DNA of 64,000 nucleotides from NCBI RefSeq assembly GCF_001269345.1, contig NZ_CXOP01000002.1:2294853-2358852 (forward strand), in the 5' to 3' direction. The notes beneath the pieces are model-generated. The model was given only the letters and a program-made list of their open reading frames with translations. It searched no databases and was not told where the DNA came from. Source of the DNA: Limnohabitans sp. 2KL-27 (lineage in GTDB: Bacteria; Pseudomonadota; Gammaproteobacteria; Burkholderiales; Burkholderiaceae_C). Shown in pieces: positions 1-9,032 of the stretch (position 1 is the first letter of the stretch; each line of letters begins with the position of its first letter). The position numbers and the translations under genes are program-made.

Positions 1-778
1 ACGCACCCACTACAAAGCTGTAGACCGCAGCCACCACCGCCGCCTCGGTCGGGGTGAACACGCCAAACTTCATGCCGCCAATGATGAAAACAGGCAAGCC
101 CAGCGCCAAGATGCCCTCACGCGTGGCTTTGAGCTTGTCGGCCAAATTCATGCGGGGGGCCGGCTGTACGTTCTCGCGCTTGGCCAGCCACCACCAGGTC
201 AAGCCAATGGCCAGTCCCATCAAAATGCCCGGCACGATGCCCGCCAAAAACAATTTGGTGATGGACACATTGGCCGCCACCCCGAAGATGATGAAGCCAA
301 TGGAGGGCGGAATCACCGGCGCGATGATGCCGCCTGAGGCGATCAATCCGGCCGAGCGGCCCACGTTGTAACCGGCCCGCTTCATCATGGGAATCAGCAA
401 GGCCGCGAGCGCCGCCGTGTCGGCCACCGCCGAGCCCGACAGCGAGGCCATGATGACGGCCGCCATGACAGCCACATAGCCCAGACCGCCCCTGAAATGG
501 CCGACCCAGGCCATGGCCAGGTTCACGATGCGTCGGCTCAAGCCCCCCGCGTTCATGAACTCCCCCGCCAACAAAAAGAACGGCACCGCGAGCAAGGGAA
601 AGTTGTCCGCGCCATCCACAAAGCGCTGGGCCAGAATCTGGCTGTCGAAGGCGTTGATCATGCCGTTGCTGGCCATGTAAGCCATCAGGCTCAGGCCGCA
701 GACCAGCAAGGCATAGGCAATCGGCATGCCCAAGGCCATAGCCCCGAGCAAACTCAATACAAAGACGGCGATGGTCAT
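1..778 (-). CDS. TRAP transporter large permease (DctM family), 3' end cut off
   Basis: Reading leftward from an ATG at 778, the frame stays open to the window edge (259 codons). The product is very hydrophobic and has DctM-family features: an N-terminal helix, a segment reading FFLLAGEFMNAGGL, and Gly/Pro-rich intramembrane stretches such as IIAPVIPPSIGF. DctM is the ion-coupled translocation subunit of TRAP importers, in the inner membrane. Its ATG overlaps the stop of the small permease gene (ATGA), so the two are translationally coupled. The periplasmic DctP receptor is not in view and may lie beyond the left edge. Substrate is unknown; the adjacent sugar-acid genes suggest an aldonate or uronate. 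Confidence 0.9.
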   Translation of the reverse strand, partial: MTIAVFVLSLLGAMALGMPIAYALLVCGLSLMAYMASNGMINAFDSQILAQRFVDGADNFPLLAVPFFLLAGEFMNAGGLSRRIVNLAMAWVGHFRGGLGYVAVMAAVIMASLSGSAVADTAALAALLIPMMKRAGYNVGRSAGLIASGGIIAPVIPPSIGFIIFGVAANVSITKLFLAGIVPGILMGLAIGLTWWWLAKRENVQPAPRMNLADKLKATREGILALGLPVFIIGGMKFGVFTPTEAAVVAAVYSFVVGA

Positions 779-1326
779 GAACGCCCCCGAACTTCAGGCG
801 TCAAGTCGGCAAGCACCGCCTGGTCTTCCGACTCGACCACCATCACCAGATCCGACTCGGCCAAACGGCCTGTCAACAAAAGAGTCAATTTGTGCAGGTT
901 CATGATGCCCATGACCGCGGCCGTGACGTAGCCGATGCCATAGATCCAGATCATGGAAATACCCACCACCACCGAAATGTTGGTCACCTGCAGATCGTGC
1001 ATCTTCCAGGTCCCCCAGAAAAACAGCACGTTGCAGCCGAGCATCATCACTTCACTCAAGAAAAAGCACAGTTTTTTACCGCCAAGGGGCAGGCGCCGCA
1101 CCAGCGTGTCCACGCCCAAGTGGCCCTTTTCACGCATGGCCACCATGGCGCCAAGATAAGTCAACCAGATGAAGCAGTAGCGCGACATCTCGTCTGAGAT
1201 CGAAATGCCCGAGTTGAAGCCATAGCGCAGCACCACGTTGCCAAAGACCATGATGACCATGGCCACCAGGCAAGCGACGACCAGAAACTCCAGCAGTTTG
1301 AAAAAAGCGTTGATGGTGGTTTGCAT
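775..1326 (-). CDS. TRAP transporter small permease (DctQ family)
   Basis: This 183-residue protein has four hydrophobic helices (about residues 12-35, 48-68, 87-110 and 130-150), the standard DctQ layout and length. It carries the family-like segment ISDEMSRYCFIWLTYLGA after helix 2. DctQ pairs with DctM in the inner membrane to form the TRAP channel. The gene overlaps the DctM start by 4 bases and follows the FadR-type regulator by 14 bases, so regulator, small permease and large permease form one leftward operon. The C-terminal tail of about 30 residues is acidic and probably cytoplasmic. Confidence 0.93.
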   Translation of the reverse strand: MQTTINAFFKLLEFLVVACLVAMVIMVFGNVVLRYGFNSGISISDEMSRYCFIWLTYLGAMVAMREKGHLGVDTLVRRLPLGGKKLCFFLSEVMMLGCNVLFFWGTWKMHDLQVTNISVVVGISMIWIYGIGYVTAAVMGIMNLHKLTLLLTGRLAESDLVMVVESEDQAVLADLTPEVRGRS

Positions 1327-1340
1327 GTGTGTCTTGCGGT

Positions 1341-2132
1341 TCAGGCGCTGGCCTTGGCGGCTTTCTTGGCGACTCGTTGTTGGGGTCGGATTTTCGATTT
1401 GATGGGCGTGGCCACGCCCGAAACCACGGGCAGCTTGCGTCGCGAAGTCAGCACCTGTTCGATGTCTTGACGGGCCCCCTCAATCAACACCATGGCGGCC
1501 CGCTCGGCCTTGTTGGGGTTGCGTGCGATGACGGCGTTGAGCAATGCCCGATGCAAGGGCAAGGAATTCTTGGTGCCATCCTGGATGCGGGTGGAAATCT
1601 CGAAGCTGGTGCGCAGCAAGGCATTGAGCGCCTTGCTCATTTGCACCAGCATGCGGTTGTGCGAGGCCTGCAGCAAACCTTCGTGAAAACGCAAATCGTG
1701 TGTGACGTAATCACCCCCCTGCTCCACAGCCTGCTTCATGCCCGCATAAGCGGCTTCGATGTGGGCGATGTCTTCAGGCGTGGCCCGCTCAGCGGCCAAG
1801 CGGACCGCAGCGGGCTCCACCACACGGCGCAGCTCTTGCAAGTCTTTCAAAAATTCGGGCGTCAGGCCGCAGCGGGCCTGCCAGGCCACCACATCGGGGT
1901 CAAACCAGTTCCAGTGCGCATCGGGCATGACACGGGTGCCCACTTTGGGGCCTGTGGACAACAGGCCCTTGGCCACCAGGGACTTGATGGCCTCTCGCAC
2001 CACAGTGCGGCTCACACCCAACTCTTCACACAAAACCGGCTCAGGCGGCAGGCTCGCGCCCACCGCATAGCGGCCAGACAAAATGGCATGGCCCAATAAA
2101 TCGAGGGAATTTTTGTGGAAATTGTGGGTCAT
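1341..2132 (-). CDS. GntR/FadR-family transcriptional regulator
   Basis: A 263-residue regulator with an N-terminal winged helix (about residues 10-75; key segment ELGVSRTVVREAIKSL) followed by an all-helical FCD ligand-binding domain. The C-terminal 25 residues are Lys/Arg-rich and look disordered. FCD regulators commonly repress sugar-acid catabolic genes until a pathway acid binds. It is first in the operon with the TRAP permeases and diverges from the dehydratase gene. A perfect 10-base palindrome lies just upstream (2157-2166), a plausible operator. It most likely controls both the TRAP operon and the dehydratase/denD operon. Confidence 0.93.
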   Translation of the reverse strand: MTHNFHKNSLDLLGHAILSGRYAVGASLPPEPVLCEELGVSRTVVREAIKSLVAKGLLSTGPKVGTRVMPDAHWNWFDPDVVAWQARCGLTPEFLKDLQELRRVVEPAAVRLAAERATPEDIAHIEAAYAGMKQAVEQGGDYVTHDLRFHEGLLQASHNRMLVQMSKALNALLRTSFEISTRIQDGTKNSLPLHRALLNAVIARNPNKAERAAMVLIEGARQDIEQVLTSRRKLPVVSGVATPIKSKIRPQQRVAKKAAKASA

Positions 2133-2156
2133 GGAAGCGCTGCATTCAAGCGACCT

Positions 2157-2282
2157 ATCATATGATGATTGAACGCCTGAGACAGACTCTGGAAAACCCT
2201 AATCTCAGTCGTCTGAGCCTCTAGGGTTTGCACCATGTCGCTGGCTTTACAAAGCCGGCTTGTTTTTCTAACGTCATACGAT
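2157..2282. promoter_or_regulatory. Divergent control region with two related palindromic sites
   Basis: The gap between the divergent regulator and the dehydratase contains the perfect palindrome ATCATATGAT at 2157-2166. A near-copy, GTCATACGATAG, begins at 2271 and keeps the TCATA(T/C)GA core with one change. Two copies of one core flanking a divergent promoter fit binding by a dimeric FadR-type repressor. Which protein binds, and the exact promoter hexamers, are inferred and not visible. Confidence 0.45.
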
Positions 2283-2324
2283 AGGATTTTCGAATTCCGT
2301 CGACCCTATCTGAGAAAGATCCCC

Positions 2325-4073
2325 ATGAGCAAACCGTCTGGCACCCCTCCCCGCAAAAAGCCCGAAGACCTGCGCAGCCAACAATGGTTTGGCCGCCAGG
2401 ACCGCGATGGCTTTGCTTACCGCAGCTGGGTCAAGGGCAAAGGCGTACCGCACGACCAGTTTGACGGCCGCCCGGTCATTGGCATTTGCAACACCTTCAG
2501 CGAACTCACGCCCTGCAACTCGCACTTCCGGACCCTGGCCGAGCAGGTCAAGATCGGTGTCTACGAGGCCGGTGGCTTTCCGCTTGAATTTCCGGTCATG
2601 TCACTGGGCGAAACACTGCTGCGCCCTACCGCCATGCTGTACCGCAACCTGGCGTCCATGGACGTGGAAGAGAGCATTCGCGGCAACCCGATCGACGGCG
2701 TGGTGCTGCTCATGGGCTGCGACAAAACCACGCCATCCTTGCTGATGGGCGCCTCCAGCGTGGGCCTGCCCACCATTGGCGTGTCGGGCGGGCCCATGCT
2801 GAACGGCAAATGGCGCGGACAAGAACTGGGCTCAGGCACAGGGGTGTGGAGCATGAGCGAACAGGTGCGTGCGGGCACCCTCAAGCTGACCGACTTTTTT
2901 GAAGCGGAGAGCTGCATGCACCGCAGCCATGGCCACTGCATGACCATGGGCACGGCCAGCACCATGGCCAGCATGGTCGAAGCCCTGGGCATCGGTCTGC
3001 CGGGCAACGCGGCCTATCCCGCTGTCGACGGGCGCCGCAACGTGCTGGCCCGCGACGCCGGACGGCGCATTGTCGAGATGGTGCACACCGACCAGACCAT
3101 CAGCCAAGTGCTGACCCGCGAAGCCTTTGAAAACGCGATCCGCACGCTGGCCGCCATTGGCGGCTCCACCAACGCGGTGATCCACCTGATCGCCATCGCC
3201 GGTCGTTTGGGCCTCAAACTCACGGTGGATGACTTCGAGCGCCTGGGCAGCGAACTGCCATGCCTCTTGAATTTGCAACCCTCTGGCGAGCACCTGATGG
3301 AAGACTTCTGCTACGCCGGTGGCCTGCCGGTGGTGATGAAGGAAATCGAACACCTGCTGCACAAGGACATCGTCACGGTGAGCGGCAAGACCGTGAGCGA
3401 GAACATCGCCAATGCCGTGAACTACGACCCGCGTGTGATCAAGACCTTTGAAGCCCCCTTCAAAGAAAAAGCCGGCATCGCCATCTTGCGCGGCAACCTG
3501 GCCCCGCGCGGCGCGGTCATCAAGCCCAGCGCCGCCACGCCTGCACTGATGGTGCACACCGGCCGCGCTGTGGTGTTTGAAGACAGCCACGACTTCCACA
3601 AACGCATCGACGACGAGAGCCTGGATGTGGATGAAAACTGCATTTTGGTTTTGAAGAACTGCGGCCCCAAGGGCTACCCTGGCATGGCCGAAGTGGGCAA
3701 TATGCCCTTGCCGCCCAAAGTGCTGCGCAAAGGCATCACCGACATGGTGCGCATCTCGGATGCCCGCATGAGCGGCACAGCCTACGGCACGGTGGTGCTG
3801 CACACCACGCCCGAAGCGGCCGCAGGTGGCCCACTGGCTGTGGTGCAAAACGGCGACATGATCGAGCTCAACGTGCCCGAGCGCAAACTGCAACTGCTCA
3901 TCAGCGACGAAGAACTGGCCCGACGCTTGGCACTGTGGGAAAAGCCTGCGCCGGCCATGAACTCGGGCTACTGGAAGCTCTATATTGACCATGTGCTGCA
4001 AGCCGACGAAGGCGCAGACATGGACTTTTTGGTCGGCCAACGCGGCTCGGCCGTGCCCAAAGACAACCATTGA
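2325..4073 (+). CDS. IlvD/Edd-family sugar-acid dehydratase (L-arabinonate/D-xylonate/galactonate type)
   Basis: I place the start at the ATG at 2325, which follows a GAGAAAG ribosome site, rather than 90 bases upstream; this gives 582 residues. Cys64 (LTPCNSH), Cys132 (GCDKTT) and Cys205 (HGHCMTMGT) are the expected Fe-S ligands; as I recall, their spacing equals that of the characterised Rhizobium L-arabinonate dehydratase. The C-terminal DARMSGTAYG segment is typical of the family. The reaction would be dehydration of an aldonate to a 2-keto-3-deoxy acid. The neighbouring KDG/KDGal kinases and aldolase fit a hexonate, but the exact sugar cannot be read. It differs clearly from the true edd at 34447-36288 and from IlvD of amino-acid synthesis. 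Confidence 0.88.
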   Translation: MSKPSGTPPRKKPEDLRSQQWFGRQDRDGFAYRSWVKGKGVPHDQFDGRPVIGICNTFSELTPCNSHFRTLAEQVKIGVYEAGGFPLEFPVMSLGETLLRPTAMLYRNLASMDVEESIRGNPIDGVVLLMGCDKTTPSLLMGASSVGLPTIGVSGGPMLNGKWRGQELGSGTGVWSMSEQVRAGTLKLTDFFEAESCMHRSHGHCMTMGTASTMASMVEALGIGLPGNAAYPAVDGRRNVLARDAGRRIVEMVHTDQTISQVLTREAFENAIRTLAAIGGSTNAVIHLIAIAGRLGLKLTVDDFERLGSELPCLLNLQPSGEHLMEDFCYAGGLPVVMKEIEHLLHKDIVTVSGKTVSENIANAVNYDPRVIKTFEAPFKEKAGIAILRGNLAPRGAVIKPSAATPALMVHTGRAVVFEDSHDFHKRIDDESLDVDENCILVLKNCGPKGYPGMAEVGNMPLPPKVLRKGITDMVRISDARMSGTAYGTVVLHTTPEAAAGGPLAVVQNGDMIELNVPERKLQLLISDEELARRLALWEKPAPAMNSGYWKLYIDHVLQADEGADMDFLVGQRGSAVPKDNH

Positions 4074-4090
4074 TGCCCAAGGAATAAACC

Positions 4091-5095
4091 ATGCGAATTT
4101 TGATCACCGGCGGTGCCGGATTTTTGGGTGCACGCCTGGCCCGCGAGATTCTGAAGCGCGGCCAATTGAACGGCCAACGCGTGAGCGAGTTGGTCATTGC
4201 CGACCTCTTCCCCGCCCCCGCCGACCTGCTGGCCGACCCACGGGTCAAGGGACATGCCGGCCCCATGCTGACGCAAGGCGATTTGTTCAAGACTGGCTTT
4301 GACGGTGTGTTCCATTTGGCCTCGGCTGTCTCGGGCGAGTGCGAGCTGGACTTTGATCTGGGCCTGCGCTCCAACGTGGACAGCTCGCGCTTGCTGCTCG
4401 ACAGCATCCGCGCCTCGGGCAAAGTTTCACGCTTGGTGTTTGCCAGTTCGGTCGCCGTGTTCGGTCCGGACGCGGCCAACCCCATGCCCGCACTCGTGGC
4501 CGACACCACCCTGCCCACGCCGCAAACCTCGTATGGCACGCACAAGCTGATGATCGAGTACATGGTGGCCGACTACACCCGCAAGGGCTACATCGACGGC
4601 CGCGCCGCCCGACTGATGACGGTGGCCGTGCGCCCCGGAAAGCCCAATGGCGCGGCTTCGTCTTTCTTCAGCGGCATCATCCGCGAGCCTTTGGCGGGCA
4701 CCGACACCACCTGCCCGGTGGATGACCATGTGTCTCACCCCATCTCTTCGCCGGGCAACACTGTGCATGGTTTGATCACCGTGTTCGAAGCCAGCCGTGA
4801 AGCCTTCGGTGGCCGCATGGCGCTGAACCTGCCGGGTTTGAACGTGAAGGTCAGCGAGATGCTGGCCGCCCTAGAAAAAGTGGCAGGTCCTGCCGTGCGT
4901 GCCCGCGTGACTTTCCAGAAAGACGAGCGCATTGCCGCCATTGTGGACAACTGGGCCAAGGGCTGCACCTTTGAGCGGGCACACGCCTTGGGTCTTCGCG
5001 CAGATGCCAGCTATGAGGCGATCATTGCGCAGTACATCGAAGACTGCAAAACCCGCCCGGGCTATCCAGCCGAAGCCCTGAACGGGTTGAAGTGA
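4091..5095 (+). CDS. denD: NAD-dependent epimerase/dehydratase, D-erythronate dehydrogenase (DenD)-like
   Basis: A 334-residue extended short-chain dehydrogenase with the N-terminal Rossmann motif TGGAGFLG (about residues 7-14), a catalytic Tyr-x3-Lys in SYGTHK, and the DenD-like segment RPGKPNGAASSFFSG. DenD oxidises D-erythronate to 2-keto-D-erythronate in four-carbon acid-sugar catabolism. The expected partners (OtnK/OtnC or DenK) are absent here. The gene follows the dehydratase by 17 bases and precedes a strong terminator, so the pair is one operon. The enzyme could instead act on another aldonate or uronate; family placement is firmer than substrate. Confidence 0.8.
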   Translation: MRILITGGAGFLGARLAREILKRGQLNGQRVSELVIADLFPAPADLLADPRVKGHAGPMLTQGDLFKTGFDGVFHLASAVSGECELDFDLGLRSNVDSSRLLLDSIRASGKVSRLVFASSVAVFGPDAANPMPALVADTTLPTPQTSYGTHKLMIEYMVADYTRKGYIDGRAARLMTVAVRPGKPNGAASSFFSGIIREPLAGTDTTCPVDDHVSHPISSPGNTVHGLITVFEASREAFGGRMALNLPGLNVKVSEMLAALEKVAGPAVRARVTFQKDERIAAIVDNWAKGCTFERAHALGLRADASYEAIIAQYIEDCKTRPGYPAEALNGLK

Positions 5096-5100
5096 CCTTC

Positions 5101-5146
5101 AAAAAAAGGCCGCCACGCGGATGCTGCGTGGCGGCCTTTTATTTTT
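5101..5146. terminator. Bidirectional intrinsic terminator
   Basis: A perfect 11-base stem (5108-5118 pairing with 5126-5136, loop of 7) is flanked by seven A residues on the left and a T-rich run on the right. It sits between the convergent denD-like gene and the deaminase-like gene and can terminate both. Confidence 0.9.
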
Positions 5147-5162
5147 CACACGGGTTCATCTT

Positions 5163-6443
5163 TTAAAAATGCGTGCTGATCGCCCCGCTGATGCGGCCAT
5201 CTTCTTCGATGACCGCCATCCAGCGCCATTTGTCAAAAGTGGTGCAGGGGTGAGAAATGCCCAAGGCCACACGGTCACCCACTTGCGGCCAGACACCTGC
5301 GGCGTCAAACACCATGTGGGCGTGCTGGTCGCTGAGTGCCTTGACTTTCCACGACTCGGGCGTGGCCTGCATGGCACCCTCACCACTTTGCCCGCGTGCC
5401 GCCCAGCGCACCGGCATGGGCATGCACTGGTCAAACGACAGATCGCGACGCCCTGCACTCAAAATGGCCAGACCCGGCTCGGGCACGGACTGCACTTTGG
5501 CCCAGACCTCCAAGGCAGGTTGCAGCGACGCGCTCAAGCCCTCACGCGCCTCCACCAGTTGCAGGTAGCGGGCATAGTTCCAGTGGTCGTGCGTGACATA
5601 ACAGCCAGAGCGCAACACGCCTTGGACCGGACGGCTTTTGACCTGCGTTTTGAGCAACGGGATCACCAGATCGAACACGGCCGAGCCGCCTGCCGACAAC
5701 AAGACCTCATCATCGCCCCACAGGTGCTGTGCATCGATTTGCTGGACCAGCGCCTGCACACTGCGGACCAGGGCGCTGACAGCCTCCGTGTCGTGCGCGC
5801 TGTTGCATTGGCCCAGTCCCCCCTCGTAGCACTCCACACCGCCCAGACGCACCACGCCCGACTCAGCCATGGCCTGCGCCAAAGTCAAGGCCTGCTCTTG
5901 CGTGCGACAGCCGGTGCGGTAGCCCGCAATGCCCAGTTCCAAAAGCACATCCCAACAACGCGGCTGGCCGCGCCGTGCGCCCCAGTCGGCCAAGGCCTGC
6001 AACTGTGCCAGCGAATCGACCAAAAACCAGACACGCGCTTGTGGGTGCTGTCGCAACAAAAGATCCAGCCCATCCAGATCGGCATCGGACACCAACTGGT
6101 TGGCGATGATGGCGCGCTGCGCCCCGGCCGCCAAACCCACGCGCAACTGGTGCACGTTGGCAAAGGTCAGGCCCCAGGCTCCGGCTTGCAATTGCATGCG
6201 AAACAACTCGGGCGACATCGTGGTCTTGCCGTGCGGGGCCAAGGCCACGCCTTTTCGCTGCACAAAATCCTGCATCCAAGCCAAGTTGTGCGCGAGCGCC
6301 GGACGGCGCAGCACGGCCACAGGGTAAGCCAATGCGTCATCGAGCAGGTTCCAACCACGAGCGCCCAACTGCGACACCGCGCAGGGCTCGGCCGCCAAGG
6401 GAAAGCCTTTGCAAGCGGCATTCAGTACAAAATCGTGTTCCAT
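5163..6443 (-). CDS. DSD1-like amino acid deaminase / D-threonine aldolase-family PLP enzyme
   Basis: A 426-residue fold-type III PLP enzyme. The N-terminal alanine-racemase-like barrel carries the likely PLP lysine in APHGKTTMSPEL (about residue 70). The C-terminal domain ends with GISHPCTTFDKW, whose His and Cys match the zinc ligands of eukaryotic-type D-serine dehydratase. Expected chemistry is dehydration/deamination of a D-3-hydroxyamino acid (D-serine, D-threonine or 3-hydroxyaspartate) or retro-aldol cleavage. It is transcribed against the sugar-acid genes and diverges from the kinase operon at 6525, so its link to that pathway is uncertain. Confidence 0.82.
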   Translation of the reverse strand: MEHDFVLNAACKGFPLAAEPCAVSQLGARGWNLLDDALAYPVAVLRRPALAHNLAWMQDFVQRKGVALAPHGKTTMSPELFRMQLQAGAWGLTFANVHQLRVGLAAGAQRAIIANQLVSDADLDGLDLLLRQHPQARVWFLVDSLAQLQALADWGARRGQPRCWDVLLELGIAGYRTGCRTQEQALTLAQAMAESGVVRLGGVECYEGGLGQCNSAHDTEAVSALVRSVQALVQQIDAQHLWGDDEVLLSAGGSAVFDLVIPLLKTQVKSRPVQGVLRSGCYVTHDHWNYARYLQLVEAREGLSASLQPALEVWAKVQSVPEPGLAILSAGRRDLSFDQCMPMPVRWAARGQSGEGAMQATPESWKVKALSDQHAHMVFDAAGVWPQVGDRVALGISHPCTTFDKWRWMAVIEEDGRISGAISTHF

Positions 6444-6524
6444 GTCTCCGTGCTCCGTTCATCGCGTGGCCAATTGGGTGGTGATTCTCCCACCGTGTAG
6501 GACCCTTTGACCGATTGATTTCAC

Positions 6525-7487
6525 ATGACAGCCATCCACAAAAAATTCGACATCGTTGCCCTGGGCGAAGCCATGGTCGAGTTCAACCAAACCCAAGGCC
6601 AACAGCCCGATGAGGCCCCGCTGTACTTGCAAGGCTTTGGTGGCGACACCAGTAACGCTGCGATTGCTGCGGCGCGGGCCGGCGCCCATGTGGGCTACCT
6701 GAGCCGCCTGGGCAGCGACCGCTGGGGCGACCGCATCATGGACTTGTGGCGGCGCGAGAACGTGGATGCCACCACCGTGATGCGCGATGCGCCAGCGCCC
6801 ACCGGCATGTACTTTGTGAGCCACGACGCGCAAGGCCACCACTTCAGCTATGCCCGCGCCGGATCGGCGGCCAGTCGCATGCAGCCCCAAGACGTGTCGC
6901 ACTGGCAAGACGCCATCGCCCGCAGCCAGTGGCTGCACCTGTCGGGCATCTCGCTTGCGATCTCAAACTCGGCCTGCGACACGGCGTTTGCCGCCATGCA
7001 GGTCGCCCGCAGCATGGGCACGCGCGTGGCGCTCGACTCCAATTTACGCCTGTCACTGTGGCCACTGGTGCGTGCGCAGGCCTGCATCCGCCATGCCGCC
7101 AGTCTGTGCGATTTGTTTTTGCCCAGCCTCGAAGACATGACCGCGCTCACAGGCCTCACGCAAGCGCAAGACATCATCGACTGGAGCCATGCACAGGGCG
7201 CAGCGCAAGTGGTGCTCAAGCTCGGGGCCGATGGCGCGCTGGCCAGTGATGGCCAAACGCAGCGCACCGTGCCAGGCCACAGCGTGTCAGCGATGGATGC
7301 CACGGGCGCTGGGGATTGTTTTGCGGGCAACCTGTTGGCCAGACTTTCAGCGGGCGACAACCTGTGGGACGCCACCGCCTATGCCAACGCCGCAGCGGCT
7401 TTGTCGGTACAAGGCTATGGTGCGGTCGCGCCCTTGCCCCGGCGCGATGCAGTGATGAACCTTTTGTTGAAAGCGCACACCCCATGA
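6525..7487 (+). CDS. kdgK: PfkB-family sugar kinase, 2-keto-3-deoxygluconate kinase type
   Basis: A ribokinase-fold enzyme of 320 residues. It has the N-terminal substrate motif GFGGDTSNAAIAAARAGA (about residues 38-55) and the C-terminal PfkB signature DATGAGDCFAGNLL, whose second Asp is the catalytic base. It would phosphorylate 2-keto-3-deoxygluconate or a stereoisomer at O6. The stop codon overlaps the start of the dgoK-like gene (ATGA), and the aldolase follows, giving a three-gene operon that ends in pyruvate plus glyceraldehyde 3-phosphate. Confidence 0.85.
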   Translation: MTAIHKKFDIVALGEAMVEFNQTQGQQPDEAPLYLQGFGGDTSNAAIAAARAGAHVGYLSRLGSDRWGDRIMDLWRRENVDATTVMRDAPAPTGMYFVSHDAQGHHFSYARAGSAASRMQPQDVSHWQDAIARSQWLHLSGISLAISNSACDTAFAAMQVARSMGTRVALDSNLRLSLWPLVRAQACIRHAASLCDLFLPSLEDMTALTGLTQAQDIIDWSHAQGAAQVVLKLGADGALASDGQTQRTVPGHSVSAMDATGAGDCFAGNLLARLSAGDNLWDATAYANAAAALSVQGYGAVAPLPRRDAVMNLLLKAHTP

Positions 7488-8383
7488 GACCTTTGATCGC
7501 CATCGACTGGGGCACTTCTTCGCTGCGCGGTGCGCGGCTAGGCCGCACCGGCCAGGTCCTGGAATCGCGCGAATTTGCCCGCGGCATCCTCACCGTGCCG
7601 CCGGGCCAGTTTGAAGCCGTGTTCAAGGAATACTTTGGCGACTGGATGCAAGCGCCCGATGCGCTGTGCCTGATCTCGGGCATGGCCGGCAGCCGACAGG
7701 GTTGGCAAGAAGCGCCTTACTGTCCCTGCCCCGCAGGTTTTTTCGAACTGGGCCAGCACCTGCTGTGGCTGCAGCCCGGTCGCATGGCATTGGTGCCAGG
7801 CCTGAGCTATATGGGCGCAGACCCCCTGAACACCCCCGATGTGATGCGCGGAGAAGAGGTGCAAATTTTTGGCGCCCTGCAAATGGCGGGGCGCAAGAAC
7901 GCCACGCTGGTCCTTCCGGGCACGCACAGCAAATGGGTCCAGGTGCAAGACGCGCGTGTCACGCAGTTTCAGACCTTCATGACGGGGGAGGTGTTTGCCC
8001 TGATGAGCCAGCACTCGATCTTGGGCAAGTCGCTGGACCTCAATGGCGCCATCGACGAGGCGGTTTTTCTGCAAGCCATTGACCGAAGCCTGCAAGCCGG
8101 CAGTGTTTTGCACCACCTGTTTGCGGTGCGCACGCTGGGCTTGTTTGAACGCCTGAGCGCCACCCAATTGCCCAGCTATTTGTCGGGCCTGCTGATCGGT
8201 GAAGAGCTGCGCGCACAAGATCTGTCGGCCCATTCGGACCCGCTGATCCTGATTGGCAGCGAAGCCCTCACACGGCGCTACACCCTGGCCCTGCAGCACC
8301 TGAAGGTCCCTTGCCAAAGCCGAGGGGCCGAAGCCACCTGGACCGGCTTGTATGCATTGGCATCCTCTTGCGAACTGTCCTGA
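7484..8383 (+). CDS. dgoK: 2-dehydro-3-deoxygalactonokinase (DgoK)
   Basis: I start at the ATG at 7484, which overlaps the kinase stop and gives 299 residues beginning MRPLIAIDWGTSSLRGARL, the ASKHA-fold phosphate-1 motif of DgoK. The longer open frame upstream is a shadow inside the previous gene. Further features are SGMAGSRQGWQEAPY and PGTHSKWVQV, typical of the family. DgoK phosphorylates 2-keto-3-deoxygalactonate in the De Ley-Doudoroff pathway. Placed next to a PfkB kinase, it suggests the operon handles both gluco- and galacto-configured keto-deoxy acids, or that one kinase has another substrate. Confidence 0.92.
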   Translation: MRPLIAIDWGTSSLRGARLGRTGQVLESREFARGILTVPPGQFEAVFKEYFGDWMQAPDALCLISGMAGSRQGWQEAPYCPCPAGFFELGQHLLWLQPGRMALVPGLSYMGADPLNTPDVMRGEEVQIFGALQMAGRKNATLVLPGTHSKWVQVQDARVTQFQTFMTGEVFALMSQHSILGKSLDLNGAIDEAVFLQAIDRSLQAGSVLHHLFAVRTLGLFERLSATQLPSYLSGLLIGEELRAQDLSAHSDPLILIGSEALTRRYTLALQHLKVPCQSRGAEATWTGLYALASSCELS

Positions 8384-8393
8384 TACACCCACC

Positions 8394-9032
8394 ATGACCT
8401 CCTTGCCCTCTCCCGCTCACGCCTTGGCCCAAGCCATGGCCCAACTGCCCTTGATCGCCATCTTGCGCGGTCTCACGCCCGCTGAAGCACCGGCCATCGG
8501 TGAGGCGCTGACGAGCAGCGGCTTTGCCATCATTGAGGTGCCCCTCAACTCGCCCGAGCCCTTGCGCAGCATCTCCGCCTTGACCCGGTTGTTTCCGCAA
8601 ACCTTGATCGGCGCAGGCACCGTGCTGAACGCCCAGCAGGTCCAAGATGTGCATGCAGCCGGTGGCCGACTGGTCGTCGCCCCCAACTTCAACCCCGCTG
8701 TCGTGGCCAAAGCACTGGCCCTGAACATGGTGGTGCTGCCGGGTGTGTGCACGCCAACAGAGGCCTTTGCCGCACTGGAAGCGGGGGCGCACGGACTCAA
8801 GCTGTTCCCGGCCGAGATGATCTCGCCTGCCACCGTCAAAGCGATGCGCGCCGTGCTGCCCCCCACCGCAGCCTTGATGCCCGTGGGCGGCATCACGCCC
8901 GACAACATGGCCGCATACCGTGCCGCAGGGGCCAGCGGCTTCGGTTTGGGTTCGGCCTTGTATGCACCCCAAAAAACCGCGCGACAAGTGCAGGACATGG
9001 CCCTTCAATTTGCAAAACACTACCTAAAGTAA
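8394..9032 (+). CDS. dgoA: 2-dehydro-3-deoxy-6-phosphogalactonate aldolase
   Basis: A 212-residue class I aldolase of the KDPG/KHG family. Visible motifs are the catalytic glutamate in IIEVPLNSPEP, the glycine-rich IGAGTVL, the Schiff-base lysine in LKLFPAE and the phosphate-binding GGITPDN. The ATG at 8394 begins 10 bases after the dgoK stop; the upstream ATG at 8352 lies inside dgoK and is unlikely. It splits KDPGal into pyruvate and glyceraldehyde 3-phosphate. A second, more Eda-like paralogue sits at 33809-34456 with edd. Confidence 0.92.
   Translation: MTSLPSPAHALAQAMAQLPLIAILRGLTPAEAPAIGEALTSSGFAIIEVPLNSPEPLRSISALTRLFPQTLIGAGTVLNAQQVQDVHAAGGRLVVAPNFNPAVVAKALALNMVVLPGVCTPTEAFAALEAGAHGLKLFPAEMISPATVKAMRAVLPPTAALMPVGGITPDNMAAYRAAGASGFGLGSALYAPQKTARQVQDMALQFAKHYLK

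Noticed and set aside
2832..4070. Long antisense open frame of about 412 codons opposite the dehydratase
   Set aside because: It is His/Val/Gln-rich with no domain, a typical mirror of GC-skewed codons in the strong sense gene.
5121..6500. Long plus-strand frame of about 459 codons over the deaminase gene
   Set aside because: No recognisable domain and His/Gln-rich; the opposite strand carries a full PLP enzyme.
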